Numbered from the stretch's first letter, positions 45,392 through 54,826 are shown. The stretch is 64,000 bases of DNA from Thermoleptolyngbya sichuanensis A183 (GCF_013177315.1 NZ_CP053661.1:4836001-4900000), one strand, 5' to 3'. Numbers and translations are program-made. Notes: generated by a model from the letters alone, not told the origin.

Positions 45392-45859
45392 CTAATCCAT
45401 CATTTCCTGTAGTTGAGCAACCATCCGTTCCCGAAACTCCAAGTCGGTATTTGCCAGCCCCAACAATTGTAGATATTCTCGCTGGGTCAGCCCTGCCGCC
45501 TCGATCAGGCGCAGCGCCTCCAATTCCACCTCTTGCTGCACCCGTTGGGATTCTAGCTGAGTTTCCGCAGCCTGTAGCTCGCCCTCGCGGCTTTCCACGA
45601 GTTTCAACACCTTGAGATAGGCCTGCACAAACTGGTGAACCTTCTCAGTAGAAATATCTTCTGCGCTCAGGCTGGTCGGCGGCAGGGGTTGGTCAATGGG
45701 TGCAGGCGTTCCTGCTTGGGGCGCAAGCTCGGCCGCATTCCCCGCCGCCGCACCCATCAGCAGCAGGCCGACTAGGCAGCCCAGCAGCAGTGCGACGAGC
45801 GATCGCCCCCTCCGTCCAGCCCGCTCTTGCCAACCTGTTCTACGGCGCAATCTCAGCAT
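45392..45859 (-). CDS. DUF4168 exported protein
   Basis: 155 aa. A basic start and the hydrophobic SLVALLLGCLVGLLLMGAAA form a signal peptide. The rest is helical: SAEDISTEKVHQFVQAYLKV and GLTQREYLQLLGLANTDLEF, which match the DUF4168 domain common in cyanobacterial periplasmic proteins. Function unknown. First gene of a two-gene unit with the fructokinase. Confidence 0.85.
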   Translation of the reverse strand: MLRLRRRTGWQERAGRRGRSLVALLLGCLVGLLLMGAAAGNAAELAPQAGTPAPIDQPLPPTSLSAEDISTEKVHQFVQAYLKVLKLVESREGELQAAETQLESQRVQQEVELEALRLIEAAGLTQREYLQLLGLANTDLEFRERMVAQLQEMMD

Positions 45860-46005
45860 CGGTCAAATTTCACTTCTTTCAGAATAGCCCAGCCCTCTTG
45901 CCTAATCTGACCCATTAGGCCATCAGAACTTGATTCACAGATAGATTTAACAACAGTTTTGCAAAACATCCGCCTAAAATTGAAGTATCGAGTAGGTACA
46001 TATAC

Positions 46006-46485
46006 GTGACAGTGCAGACTATGGGGGTTGACGAGTCTCAAAACTCTAGTTCTCTTTCCGATCGGGAACTGCAAATTGTTGAACTAGTGGCAGCAGGCTT
46101 AACCAACCAGGAGATTGCCGAGAAGCTAGAGATTAGCAAGCGCACAGTCGATAACCACATCAGCAATATTCTGACCAAAACCGCAACGGGCAACCGCGTA
46201 GCACTGGTGCGTTGGGCGTTGCAGTGGGGAAAGGTCTGTCTGGATGAGGTGAACTGCTGCGTGCTGCCCACGAATGGGGCAATTCCCAAAGCGTCTAGTC
46301 CCCCGCCTGATACAGCACTCCAATCTGAAGTATCTGAATCTGCGGAAGTGATGACTGAAGCAGGGGATGATGTGGCTGCGGAAATAGGGGCTGAATCGGT
46401 CAATCTCGACTCAGGGAATGCTGACTCAGGGGATACTGACTCAGTGAATGACGTTGTTGATGCTGTAAACGAAGTAGCGCTATGA
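46006..46485 (+). CDS. LuxR-type (GerE) helix-turn-helix regulator
   Basis: 159 aa starting at GTG 46006 (ATG 46021 is an alternative). Residues about 17-75 are a LuxR HTH: LSDRELQIVELVAAGLTNQE, IAEKLEISKRTVDNHISNIL. This resembles the small single-domain LuxR proteins of cyanobacteria such as PedR, but carries an extra Ser/Asp/Val-rich tail (residues 100-159) with no clear fold. Two Cys in DEVNCCVLP could be redox-active, but that is inference. It overlaps the next gene by 4 bp (ATGA). Confidence 0.82.
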   Translation: MTVQTMGVDESQNSSSLSDRELQIVELVAAGLTNQEIAEKLEISKRTVDNHISNILTKTATGNRVALVRWALQWGKVCLDEVNCCVLPTNGAIPKASSPPPDTALQSEVSESAEVMTEAGDDVAAEIGAESVNLDSGNADSGDTDSVNDVVDAVNEVAL

Positions 46486-46742
46486 AGCGGCAAATCTGCT
46501 TGCCTCAACTCCCGCTTGCGGTTTACCGAGAGGTGGCTGCTCACCTGCGCCAGGTTCCTGGCGTGTCAGTTGGCCTACTGCCCCAAACATCCACTGAGTT
46601 TGACTATCGGCAAAGCCAGGTGGGTGGTTTAGAAATTGATGACGAGGAGGCGACCACCGCCGCACAGCAGCAGGTCGAGCGAATTTTGCAATACTATGGC
46701 GATCGCTTTGGGGCTTGGCAGGCGATCGCCCCTGCTCTCTAA
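46482..46742 (+). CDS. Small conserved hypothetical protein coupled to the LuxR regulator
   Basis: 86 aa, MKRQICLPQLPLAVYREVAA then HLRQVPGVSVGLLPQTSTEF, and QQQVERILQYYGDRFGAWQA. It begins at the ATG that overlaps the stop of the regulator, implying translational coupling. I do not recognise a domain, but its composition and operon position make it a real gene. A strong terminator follows. Confidence 0.75.
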   Translation: MKRQICLPQLPLAVYREVAAHLRQVPGVSVGLLPQTSTEFDYRQSQVGGLEIDDEEATTAAQQQVERILQYYGDRFGAWQAIAPAL

Positions 46743-46771
46743 GGCGTTCAATCCAGCTTGAATATCCAGCA

Positions 46772-46807
46772 AAAAGGGCGACCTCCAATCGAGAGAGTCG
46801 CCCTTTT
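46772..46807. terminator. Strong bidirectional terminator
   Basis: AAAAGGGCGAC (46772-46782) pairs perfectly with GTCGCCCTTTT (46797-46807) around a 14-nt loop. The T run on one side and A run on the other suit termination in both directions. Confidence 0.9.
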
Positions 46808-46921
46808 CATTCATGTCATTACAGTTCCACTCACGCAAAAGCCCTAAGTGATAAAACATTACCGACGAAACAACAGAGGAACACAGGCATAAACCAGAGA
46901 GTCAATTAATACACGATGTGT

Positions 46922-47056
46922 CTATCGACACTCTGCGTAGATAGCTTCACAGGGCGGGTTTTTAACCTGCAAATCTTGCAGATAGGACACGTTTTCGCTA
47001 GCAAAAAATGAAGTGAGGGAAGTCAGCAGAACAGCGGTAAGCGTAATGATATCCAT
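46922..47056 (-). CDS. Possible small exported peptide (44 aa)
   Basis: MDIITLTAVLLTSLTSFFAS then ENVSYLQDLQVKNPPCEAIY and AECR. A hydrophobic N-terminus and two C-terminal Cys suggest export and a disulfide. AGGA lies 5 nt before the ATG. No family is recognised; it may be chance. Confidence 0.3.
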   Translation of the reverse strand: MDIITLTAVLLTSLTSFFASENVSYLQDLQVKNPPCEAIYAECR

Positions 47057-47661
47057 AGTTTCCTGGTAGATGCGGCCGTGATTCAGTCGTGACTCAATAG
47101 TGGCTTATGACAAGGGGCTTCTCAATCAGGGCATTTAACTAACGATGGTTTGAGCTAGTTGAAAATACCAGTAGTTTCACTAAGACATGTATAAAATATG
47201 CTTCAGCAAGCAACCGAATATTAAGTTTTTTACAAAGTGTGATAAAAAGCACGCTGCTATTAACAGCTTGAGTCAGTGGCTAACTAAAGTTTGGATAGGG
47301 TCTTAAATGGTAATGTCCCCAAAGCCACGCAAGACTCGTGCAGAGTTTTAGAGGTTTCATCGTTCGTACACTGTTCATGCAATCAGGGTTTACGTCAGGT
47401 TCATACTGAAGTCACTGCGTCGCCCAAAGCATACCGCCAAAGCATGATTTATTTGTGCAAGTTTTATACAAATATCAGAAACGTAACCAGTTGGGGCGAT
47501 CGCCCACGAAATATCTGGATGGTTCGGCAGTCTCTGGTCAGGCGGCACACCTCTGTAAACCAGTCTCTCCCTTCCATTTCACCACTCAGACGACTTTCAG
47601 TATAGGGAGGCCGCCTCTTGTTTCCAGCGAAATCGCCTGAAGCTGCACCTCCTAAACGCCA
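47057..47661. other. Non-coding stretch
   Basis: About 600 bp with lower GC than the surroundings. No gene or strong repeat seen; two overlapping short frames around 47291-47640 lack protein-like features. Confidence 0.4.
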
Positions 47662-48708
47662 CTATGGATGAATTTGTCCGTCGGGCATCGTCGCCCCGCT
47701 CAAGTTCGCCCCATCAAGCTGGGCTTCCCAAAGGTTTGAATGTCGTAAGTTTGCCTGTCGCAAATCTGCCCTACACAAGTTGGCATGGCTTAGATTCGCC
47801 ATGCTCAAGTCGGCCCGAAAAAGACTCGTGTTAGATAAATTTGCTTCATTAAGCGCGGCTTCGCGCAGGTCAGCTTCCGTCATGACGCTCGCCCTCAGGT
47901 CTGCGGTGTAGAGATTTGCGCCAATTAGATTCGTGCCAATCAGAATGGAGTCGCCCAGGCTTGCATGACTCAGGTTCGCCATACACAGGTTCGACATGCT
48001 GAGGTTTGCTCGCGTCAAATTAGCCTGATACAGGGTTGCGCCAACCAGGTTTGCCAGACAAATGATTGACATGCCGAGGTTTGCCTGTCGCAAATCTGCT
48101 TCCCGCAGATTGGCTTGACTCAGCGTAGACTCGCGCAGATCGGCCTGACTCAGGTTCGCCCCGTAGAGATTGCTGTGGGAGAGATTGGCGGTATACAGCC
48201 GTGCGCCCCGCAAATCAGCCCGGCTCAGGTCGGCTTCGCGCAAGTTAGACAGGCATAAATCTGCCTGATTCAGCGAAGCATGGCTTAGATTTGCACCCTG
48301 TAGAAGGGCTTCGCGCAGATTTGCCCGTCGCAGGTCTGCGGTACACAGAGTTGCGGTGCAAAGGCTAGCCAGCGACAGGTTGGCGCTACTCAGATTGGCT
48401 TCTCGCAGGTCGGCACCAATTAAGTTGGCTTCGCTCAGGTTGGCTTCGCGCAGATCGGTTGTGTAGAGAATTGCCTCGCGTAGGTCTGCCCGACTCAGAT
48501 CGGCCTGCTGCAAACTCGCCATGCAGAAATCGGCTCGACTCAAGATGCCTTCTCGCAAATCAGCCTGGTTGAGGGTCACTTCGCGCAAGTTGGCCTGGTT
48601 GAGTGCAGCGTAGCTGAGGTTCGGATGAATTTCAGCATGGGTTTCGCGCCATTGGTTCCAGGCGTTTGCGCCCTGTTTCAGCAGAGCTAGATGTTCATGA
48701 TTTGCCAT
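47662..48708 (-). CDS. Pentapeptide-repeat protein
   Basis: 348 aa. After MANHEHLALLKQGANAWNQW, typical of cyanobacterial pentapeptide proteins, there are about 58 tandem A(D/N)LxX repeats (for example ADLREANLSEANLIGADLRE), long enough for a right-handed quadrilateral beta-helix of roughly 14 coils. Biochemical role unknown. The frame is open 24 codons further upstream, but the conserved ATG at 48708 is preferred. The gene also forms an internally repetitive DNA stretch. Confidence 0.93.
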   Translation of the reverse strand: MANHEHLALLKQGANAWNQWRETHAEIHPNLSYAALNQANLREVTLNQADLREGILSRADFCMASLQQADLSRADLREAILYTTDLREANLSEANLIGADLREANLSSANLSLASLCTATLCTADLRRANLREALLQGANLSHASLNQADLCLSNLREADLSRADLRGARLYTANLSHSNLYGANLSQADLRESTLSQANLREADLRQANLGMSIICLANLVGATLYQANLTRANLSMSNLCMANLSHASLGDSILIGTNLIGANLYTADLRASVMTEADLREAALNEANLSNTSLFRADLSMANLSHANLCRADLRQANLRHSNLWEAQLDGANLSGATMPDGQIHP

Positions 48709-48867
48709 GAGTGGTGCATCTCTTTTGCAAACTGCCAGAACGCGAAACTGGAGACAGGACGGCGCAGATGTCTTTGGCAAAATCTCAGGCTGGTCAGCAG
48801 GAGGATTTTCGGGCGGTTACTGGTTGAAGATGGTTGCGCCAAGGGGGGAATTTCAGGAGATTTCCAT

Positions 48868-48960
48868 TAGAACTTACGCAGTCGGACGATTTCTCGCGGG
48901 CTGCGCCCGCGAGAAATCGTCCAAAACCCAGAAAATTTAATCGCAAGTGCGTAAGTCCTA
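48868..48960 (-). repeat. MITE family copy 4 (93 bp), reverse orientation
   Basis: Ends TAGAACTTACGCA and GTGCGTAAGTCCTA; stem GACGATTTCTCGCGGGC with GCCCGCGAGAAATCGTC. Flanked by perfect 5-bp repeats TCCAT (48863-48867 and 48961-48965). Confidence 0.93.
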
Positions 48961-48965
48961 TCCAT

Positions 48966-49391
48966 ATAATTCCAAGATAAAAGTGGCACTAATTCAGGTG
49001 AAGCCAAACCGAGAAATTACGGAGGAATTATGGCGGAATTGCGGAAGGTCTGAAAAAGGTCTTTAAAGGGCTTGTAAAAAGGGCTTGTAGAAGGTTTGAA
49101 AGGAGCCTGAAAGAGGTTTGCAAGAAGCTTGCGAGAGGCTTGCAGGGGGCTTGCAAAGACTCTGCATGGCAATAACGAGAACTGGTAACTAGCGATCGCC
49201 CTTGTCCCTAGCAGAAGCAAGAATTCTGCTCTGAGGCGCAATCGGCGCAATCAAACCCAAATCACGTAGAACTGTAATGAAAAAGAGAATGTGAAATCCG
49301 TGCTTTGGGGCTTGAGTACTGTCAGTATTCCCAAAACAGGTTAAAAATCTCTCAGCCTCGGCGTAAGCCGTTGCATCGTTAGGTTGCAACT
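48966..49391. other. Non-coding stretch with GCTTG-rich degenerate repeats
   Basis: Between about 49060 and 49160 the words AAGGGCTTGTAAA, AAGAAGCTTGCGAG and AGGGGGCTTGCAAAG recur every 14-20 bp. No gene seen; a frame entering from the pseudo-caspase gene in another phase is considered a shadow. Confidence 0.5.
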
Positions 49392-51368
49392 TTAGAATGC
49401 CAGCGGTTGGTCTTGTGGCACAGCACCAATGCCGGGAGCTAGCTGATTTTGCCAGGTGGCGATCGCCCCTTGAGCCGCATCGTAGGCAGCCGTACCGGGC
49501 GGCACCAGTTGAGCCACCTGCACCGCCTGGGCCAGAGCGCCTGACTGGGCGTGGATATTCGCCAAGTTCAAAATTTGCTGACTCCATCCGGCGATCGCCT
49601 GCTGAGCCGCTTGATAGGTATTGGCGCGATCGCTGGGCACGAGTTGGGCAGCGGCGATCGCCGCCCGATAGTTGTTGGCCGCCAGCCACAGGTCGCCTCC
49701 GTTGCGCTGCATGGCTCGACCCGATGCCATATCCAAAATCACCTGGCTCCAGCGATCAATCGCCTGCTGCGCGTCTTTATACAGCGGCTGATCGGGGCGG
49801 ATTTGCCGCAGCAGTCGAATCGACTCTGAAATTTCCGATACCTGATTGCTCGACGATTCGGCCCGCACCTTGGTCAGGTTTGCCATCGCCGCATTCATGA
49901 TGTCACGATCTGACAGGGGCGGCGCAGGCTCGCTCACAGGGCGGGTATCCGGCACAGACGATGCAGGAGATTGGGCAGGGAGGTTCAGCGAATTGGCTGC
50001 TGGGTTTGCCACCGGAACCGGAGTGGGCAGCGGTGCAGGCGACGGGGCGGTGGAAGTAATCGAGTTGGCGGCGGGGTTTGGCAGCGAGGTTCCAGCAGGC
50101 GAGGCAACTACACCTGGACTGGGCTGCACGGCAATGGTCTGACCGTCGGAGGGCGATCGCAAGACCGTGCCCACATTTCGGACAATCACCGCCGCCATCA
50201 ACAGCGACAAAAGCCCGCCCCCCCAGCGCACCAGTTGCCACCAAGAGCGCTCTTCAGAAGCATCAGAGGCGATCGCCACGGGCGTACGGTGGGGTGGGGG
50301 CGGGGGCGGCGCAGGGAGTGATGAAAACGGCGGGAGCGGCGTGTCTGCTGGCTCACGACGGGGTTCTGCCTCCGACACAACCGGAATCGGAGGCGGAGGT
50401 GGCGTAACTCGCTCGACGGGGCGATCCTGCCGAATTGCAGGGGTTTGCAAGCTGGGATTTTGCGGGCTGGAGTGTCGCCAGTCGGGGTGGGATCCAGGAC
50501 TTTGGGAGGGCTGCCACTCCGACCCTGACCGACGAGGCGGTTCATCCCGATGAGGAACAGGCTGCACCCGATCCGGAGCGTCCACAGGCGCAAAAGATGG
50601 CAGAGAGGGCGACATCGTTTCCTTTCCGGGCACGATTAGCTGATAGCGCAGGCTATCTGGAATGATGGCCAGCGGCTCTTGGCGGGGTCGCCAGTGGTGG
50701 TCGCTTAGCTCTGGCAGGCGCGTTTGCAAAAACTGCACCAGATGCTCCAGCGTGACGCAGCCCGGACGCTTTAGCCCCTCCAGCACCGCAGCCGTAAACA
50801 ATCCGTGGCGCAAGGCAATGGTTTCGTGAGAAAGCTGGTTTTGACGGCATGACAGCAGCGTGGGAATGCCATATTGTTCGGCCAGGGCTGCGGTATGGGT
50901 GCCTGCGCTGACCCCCGACAGCACGCCCTGGCTCCGGTTCATGTCCAGCAGCACGAGCAGGTTTTTCGTCGGCGCTGCCTGCAACAAGGAATAGAGAAAT
51001 TCGACCGAAAGCCCCGTCTGGGCAGGCTGGGTGGGGTCGCTATCTTGAGGCATTAAATAGTCTTTTCCTTGATAGTGCATCCCGTAGCCGCTGAAAAATA
51101 GCCAGAGGCAATCGTTGGGCTTGAGCCGCTGGCACACTTGGGCGATCGCCGTTTGGATGCCAGCGCGGTCGGGGGTGGTGGCTCCCCAGGCTGCCGGGGG
51201 CGAGTTATCGGTCAACCGCACACAAGAGTCGGGCAGAAACCCTGCGTCGTTAATCAAACTTTGAATCAAGGACTGGGCATCCCGCTCGGCATAGACGAGG
51301 GGCTGCAACTGCGGATACTGATTAATGCCGATGGCGATCGCCCAGTAGTTTGTCATCGTTTCAGACAC
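49392..51368 (-). CDS. Pseudo-orthocaspase (peptidase C14 fold) with transmembrane and repeat regions
   Basis: 658 aa. The caspase p20-like domain spans about 1-235: YWAIAIGINQYPQLQPLVYA, CLWLFFSGYGMHYQGKDYLM and LLVLLDMNRSQGVLSGVSAG. The catalytic His of SGHG is Tyr95 and the catalytic Cys of the D-x-C-x-S motif is Asn144, so protease activity is not expected. A Pro-rich linker follows, then one membrane segment (WGGGLLSLLMAAVIVRNVGT, about 385-405), another Pro/Ala-rich stretch, and a C-terminal helical region with three related units (DAQQAIDRWSQVILDMASGR, AAQQAIAGWSQQILNLANIH, AAQGAIATWQNQLA). It may act as a membrane-bound binding or scaffold protein. Confidence 0.88.
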   Translation of the reverse strand: MSETMTNYWAIAIGINQYPQLQPLVYAERDAQSLIQSLINDAGFLPDSCVRLTDNSPPAAWGATTPDRAGIQTAIAQVCQRLKPNDCLWLFFSGYGMHYQGKDYLMPQDSDPTQPAQTGLSVEFLYSLLQAAPTKNLLVLLDMNRSQGVLSGVSAGTHTAALAEQYGIPTLLSCRQNQLSHETIALRHGLFTAAVLEGLKRPGCVTLEHLVQFLQTRLPELSDHHWRPRQEPLAIIPDSLRYQLIVPGKETMSPSLPSFAPVDAPDRVQPVPHRDEPPRRSGSEWQPSQSPGSHPDWRHSSPQNPSLQTPAIRQDRPVERVTPPPPPIPVVSEAEPRREPADTPLPPFSSLPAPPPPPPHRTPVAIASDASEERSWWQLVRWGGGLLSLLMAAVIVRNVGTVLRSPSDGQTIAVQPSPGVVASPAGTSLPNPAANSITSTAPSPAPLPTPVPVANPAANSLNLPAQSPASSVPDTRPVSEPAPPLSDRDIMNAAMANLTKVRAESSSNQVSEISESIRLLRQIRPDQPLYKDAQQAIDRWSQVILDMASGRAMQRNGGDLWLAANNYRAAIAAAQLVPSDRANTYQAAQQAIAGWSQQILNLANIHAQSGALAQAVQVAQLVPPGTAAYDAAQGAIATWQNQLAPGIGAVPQDQPLAF

Positions 51369-51710
51369 CCCAAGCAGTTTCCCAAAAAAGATGTTCAGCT
51401 TTCAACCGCACCTAAGAGACTACTCAAGGGAAGTTGCCAAGCTCAGCATAAACTCCAACCTCTCATCCAACCCCAAAGCCTCAGAAATCTAAAACTTCGA
51501 GGTTCGACCCCGTCTCCAAAGCGCTAATCCATCCCGCCTTTAGACTCAGATCATATCTATCCTTCTTCTAAGATGCCCAAAAAATTGAAAAGTGGTGCAA
51601 AAACCGATGGAATGGCAGCACCGGATTTCGCAGCACCCCCTCATGCAACATCCAATAGCACAGATTTTGCGGAGGTGGGCCGCACAGATTCTCTCGCGGT
51701 TTAATTGCAG
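51369..51710. other. Intergenic region upstream of the pseudo-caspase
   Basis: No gene seen; promoter for the minus-strand gene is expected near 51370-51450. It runs into MITE copy 5. Confidence 0.4.
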
Positions 51711-51803
51711 CAGGATTTCCGCACCTGCGATTCAGTCTTCTGGGTTTTAGGCGATTTCTGGCGGGCGCAGCCCACGAGAAATCGTCCAACTGCGTAAGTG
51801 CCA
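51711..51803 (+). repeat. MITE family copy 5 (93 bp)
   Basis: More diverged than the others (ends CAGGATTTCCGCA and TGCGTAAGTGCCA) but flanked by perfect 5-bp repeats TGCAG (51706-51710 and 51804-51808). TTAGTCAGAAATTACAGA-type repeats follow at about 51810-51850. Confidence 0.9.
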
Positions 51804-51929
51804 TGCAGATTAATTACAGATTAGTCAGAAATTACAGATTAGTCAGATTAGTTGCAGACCGCTGTGCAGCCATCTGCCCCAGCCTGAAAAGCCGTGCTAG
51901 CGTGAGGAAACGAGCATTGGGGCAGGCGA

Positions 51930-53756
51930 TTGAGCAAGTTGGAAGACCTGGAATGGCAGGGCGTGGGGGAATGGGGAGCGCTGGTGCGAGAGGCAGAGCG
52001 CGATCGCTGGCTGGGGTTCCAGAATCCGGTGGCGACCTATGAGGTGTATGACCCAGCGGACGTGCTGCCTGCGCTGGCGGAGATCGAAGCGCGGGTAGAG
52101 CAGGAGCACCTGTGGGCGGTGGGGTTTGTGAGCTACGAGGCTGCGCCCGCGTTTGATCCCACCCTGACGGTACGAGACACAGCCCCATCTGCACCTGACC
52201 GTTTCCCGCTGCTGGCATTTGGGCTGTATCCAGCGCCGCAAATCCTGTCGCAGCAAGACCTGATCCGGCTGACGGCAGCGGCAAGCCTGCCCCCGCTGGA
52301 CTGGCGGCCCAACCTGTCGGTCAGCGAGTTTCAGGCGGCGATCGCCCGCATTAAGCATCACATCCACGCAGGCGACACGTATCAGGTCAACTATACCTTT
52401 CGGCTGCAAGCAGAGAATGTGCGTGATCCGTGGGCCCTCTGGTGTCAGATGATTCGGGCACAGCCGCTAGGCTATGGCGCGTTTATCCATCTGCCGGAAT
52501 GGGCTGTGTGCAGCGCGTCGCCGGAGCTATTTTTTTCACGGAAGGGCAACACACTGACATCCAAGCCGATGAAGGGAACAACGGCGCGGGGATTGTGGGC
52601 AGCGGGCGATCGCCAGCAGGCTGAGGATCTGTACCACTCGGACAAGAACCGTGCCGAGAACGTAATGATCGTGGACATGGTGCGAAACGACCTGGCGCGG
52701 GTAGCGCGGTTGGGCAGCGTTCAGGTGTCCCGCCTGTTTGCCCTGGAGCGCTATCCCACCGTCTGGCAGATGACCAGCACTGTTCAGGCAGAAACCTCAG
52801 CCAGCCTACCAGCCATTTTTCAAGCCCTGTTTCCGCCTGCTTCTATTACCGGAGCGCCCAAAGCCCGCACCATGTCTCTCATTGCCGAGATAGAAACGGC
52901 CCCCCGACGGGTCTACACGGGCACGATTGGGTACATTTGCCCCGACCCGCAGGCATCTGTTCAGGCGCAATTTAACGTGGCAATTCGCACGGTGCTGGTG
53001 CATCGCCCCACAGGGCAGGCGGAATATGGGGTCGGCGGCGGCATCGTTTGGGATTCCACGGCCGACTCCGAGTTTCAGGAATGCCGCACCAAGGCGCAGG
53101 TATTGACCCAAGTGCGTCCTGACTTTTCTCTGCTGGAGTCGATGCTGTGGACTCCAGAGGCAGGAATTGCCTGGGGCGATCGCCACCTCGCCCGACTCCG
53201 CGCCTCCGCAGACTATTTCGGCTTTACGGTAGCCTGGGACGCGGTTGAAAACGCCATTCAGCAGCGCCTCGCCACCCTCCCCCCCCAGCCCCACAAGCTG
53301 CGGCTGATCGTGCCGCCAGCCCAGCCGCCCACGGTCGAAGCCCAGGCGATCGCCCCCTTGCCCAGTGTCTATCGAGTGGCGCTCGCCCAAACGCCCATCG
53401 ACTCCGGCGATCCATTTCTGTATCACAAAACCACCCATCGCCCCGTCTACACGCAGGCACGACAGGCACACCCCGAAGCCAACGACACCCTGCTATGGAA
53501 CGAGCGCGGCGAACTCACCGAAACCTGTATTGCCAACCTCGTGCTAGAACTGGATGGCGAATGGGTGACTCCACCCGTCCGCTGCGGCTTGCTGCCCGGT
53601 ATCTATCGCTCCTTTTTGCTGGAACAGGGCAAAATAAAAGAGCGCATCGTGCAACTCGCAGATCTCTCCCGCTGCACCCGGATTTTGCTGATCAACGCCG
53701 TCCGAACCCCGTGGAACGCCACCCTCGATCCAGACTCCCTCCGCCGATTAAAGTAG
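51930..53756 (+). CDS. pabB: PabB-PabC fusion: aminodeoxychorismate synthase component I and 4-amino-4-deoxychorismate lyase
   Basis: 608 aa. Residues about 120-390 are the chorismate-binding domain: IKHHIHAGDTYQVNYTFRLQ, SPELFFSRKG, KPMKGTTARG, DMVRNDLARVARLGSVQV, PPASITGAPKARTMSLIAEI and YGVGGGIVWDS. Residues about 400-608 are a class IV aminotransferase fold: LLESMLWTPEAGIAW near the start, YHKTTHRPVY, and LTETCIANLVLELDGEWVTP, with the PLP Lys expected in HKTTHR. The fusion makes p-aminobenzoate for folate when paired with a PabA. Start is a TTG at 51930, since the frame is closed by TGA at 51903 and no ATG precedes the conserved part. Confidence 0.92.
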   Translation: MSKLEDLEWQGVGEWGALVREAERDRWLGFQNPVATYEVYDPADVLPALAEIEARVEQEHLWAVGFVSYEAAPAFDPTLTVRDTAPSAPDRFPLLAFGLYPAPQILSQQDLIRLTAAASLPPLDWRPNLSVSEFQAAIARIKHHIHAGDTYQVNYTFRLQAENVRDPWALWCQMIRAQPLGYGAFIHLPEWAVCSASPELFFSRKGNTLTSKPMKGTTARGLWAAGDRQQAEDLYHSDKNRAENVMIVDMVRNDLARVARLGSVQVSRLFALERYPTVWQMTSTVQAETSASLPAIFQALFPPASITGAPKARTMSLIAEIETAPRRVYTGTIGYICPDPQASVQAQFNVAIRTVLVHRPTGQAEYGVGGGIVWDSTADSEFQECRTKAQVLTQVRPDFSLLESMLWTPEAGIAWGDRHLARLRASADYFGFTVAWDAVENAIQQRLATLPPQPHKLRLIVPPAQPPTVEAQAIAPLPSVYRVALAQTPIDSGDPFLYHKTTHRPVYTQARQAHPEANDTLLWNERGELTETCIANLVLELDGEWVTPPVRCGLLPGIYRSFLLEQGKIKERIVQLADLSRCTRILLINAVRTPWNATLDPDSLRRLK

Positions 53757-53891
53757 AAATTAAATTAGAAACGTCAGCTTTGTAGACTCGCCTCTCCAGC
53801 AGCAGTCCTAGTGATTCTACACAGTAGCTTTAACAGCTAGCTTTAACAGCAGCCTCGAACCTCCAACGTTTAGCGTCTAGCTCCCTCCAAA

Positions 53892-54671
53892 ATGTCCAAC
53901 GAAACCATCACCCTCATGTCACAGCGCGAAATCGAGAAGATGCGCCAGGCCGGACAGCTTGCTGCCCAGCTTCTTGCCTACCTAGAGCCGATGGTGAAGC
54001 CAGGGGTCAGCACGCTGGAGCTAAACGATGCCGCAGAGGAATGGACCCAAAAGCACGGAGCCAAAAGCGCCCCCTTGGGCTACCACGACTTTCCCAAATC
54101 GATCTGCACCAGCGTCAATGAAGTAGTGTGCCACGGCATCCCCAATGCCAAACAAATCCTGCGCGACGGCGACATTATCAATATCGACGTAACGCCGATT
54201 CTGGATGGATACCACGGCGACACCTCGCGCATGTTCTTTGTGGGAGAGCCATCGCCTATTGCCCGCAAGCTGGTGGAAGTGACGGAAGAGTGTATGTGGC
54301 GCGGCATTCGCGAGGTAAAGCCAGGGGCCCGCATCGGCGACATTGGTGCAGCGATTCAGGAATATGCCGAGTCCCAGGGCTTCTCGGTGGTGCAAGATTT
54401 TGTGGGGCACGGCGTTGGTCGCATCTTCCACACGGCTCCCCAAATTCCCCACTATGGCAAGCGCGGCAAGGGCAAAAAGCTACGCCCCGGCATGGTCTTC
54501 ACGATTGAGCCGATGATCAATGTCGGCACTTGGGAAGTGGAAGTTTTATCGGATAAATGGACTGCGGTGACGAAAGATCGGCAGCTTTCTGCCCAGTTTG
54601 AGCACACGGTTGCGGTGACGGCGACGGGAGTGGATGTGCTGACGCTGATGCCAGAATTGGCCGTCGCCTAG
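53892..54671 (+). CDS. map: Methionine aminopeptidase, type I
   Basis: 259 aa. ICTSVNEVVCHGIPNAK, then the dinuclear metal ligands: two Asp in INIDVTPILDGYHGDTSRMF, His in FVGHGVGRIFHTAP, Glu in VFTIEPM and Glu in QFEHTVAVT. It removes the initiator Met from nascent proteins. A second Met at residue 9 (MSQREIEKMRQAG) is an alternative start. Single gene. Confidence 0.95.
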   Translation: MSNETITLMSQREIEKMRQAGQLAAQLLAYLEPMVKPGVSTLELNDAAEEWTQKHGAKSAPLGYHDFPKSICTSVNEVVCHGIPNAKQILRDGDIINIDVTPILDGYHGDTSRMFFVGEPSPIARKLVEVTEECMWRGIREVKPGARIGDIGAAIQEYAESQGFSVVQDFVGHGVGRIFHTAPQIPHYGKRGKGKKLRPGMVFTIEPMINVGTWEVEVLSDKWTAVTKDRQLSAQFEHTVAVTATGVDVLTLMPELAVA

Positions 54672-54826
54672 CCATTGTGGGTCTTCTACGGGTTTTATGT
54701 GGGGTCTGTGTAGGGCTTGTAAGGGGCTTGATACATGCTTAGGAAATTGCAGGCTTGCAACTGCAACAGCAGTGGGGGATTTTCTACGATAGCCGCCGTT
54801 TCAGCCCCTCCTCCAGAAAGCCAGAT

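Noticed and set aside
47662-48708. Tandem DNA repeat array as a non-coding element
   Set aside because: The 15-bp periodicity is explained by the pentapeptide-repeat protein it encodes.
49189-49689. 166-codon minus-strand frame overlapping the end of the pseudo-caspase gene
   Set aside because: Out of phase with the pseudo-caspase frame, which shows clear repeat units there; no recognisable protein features.
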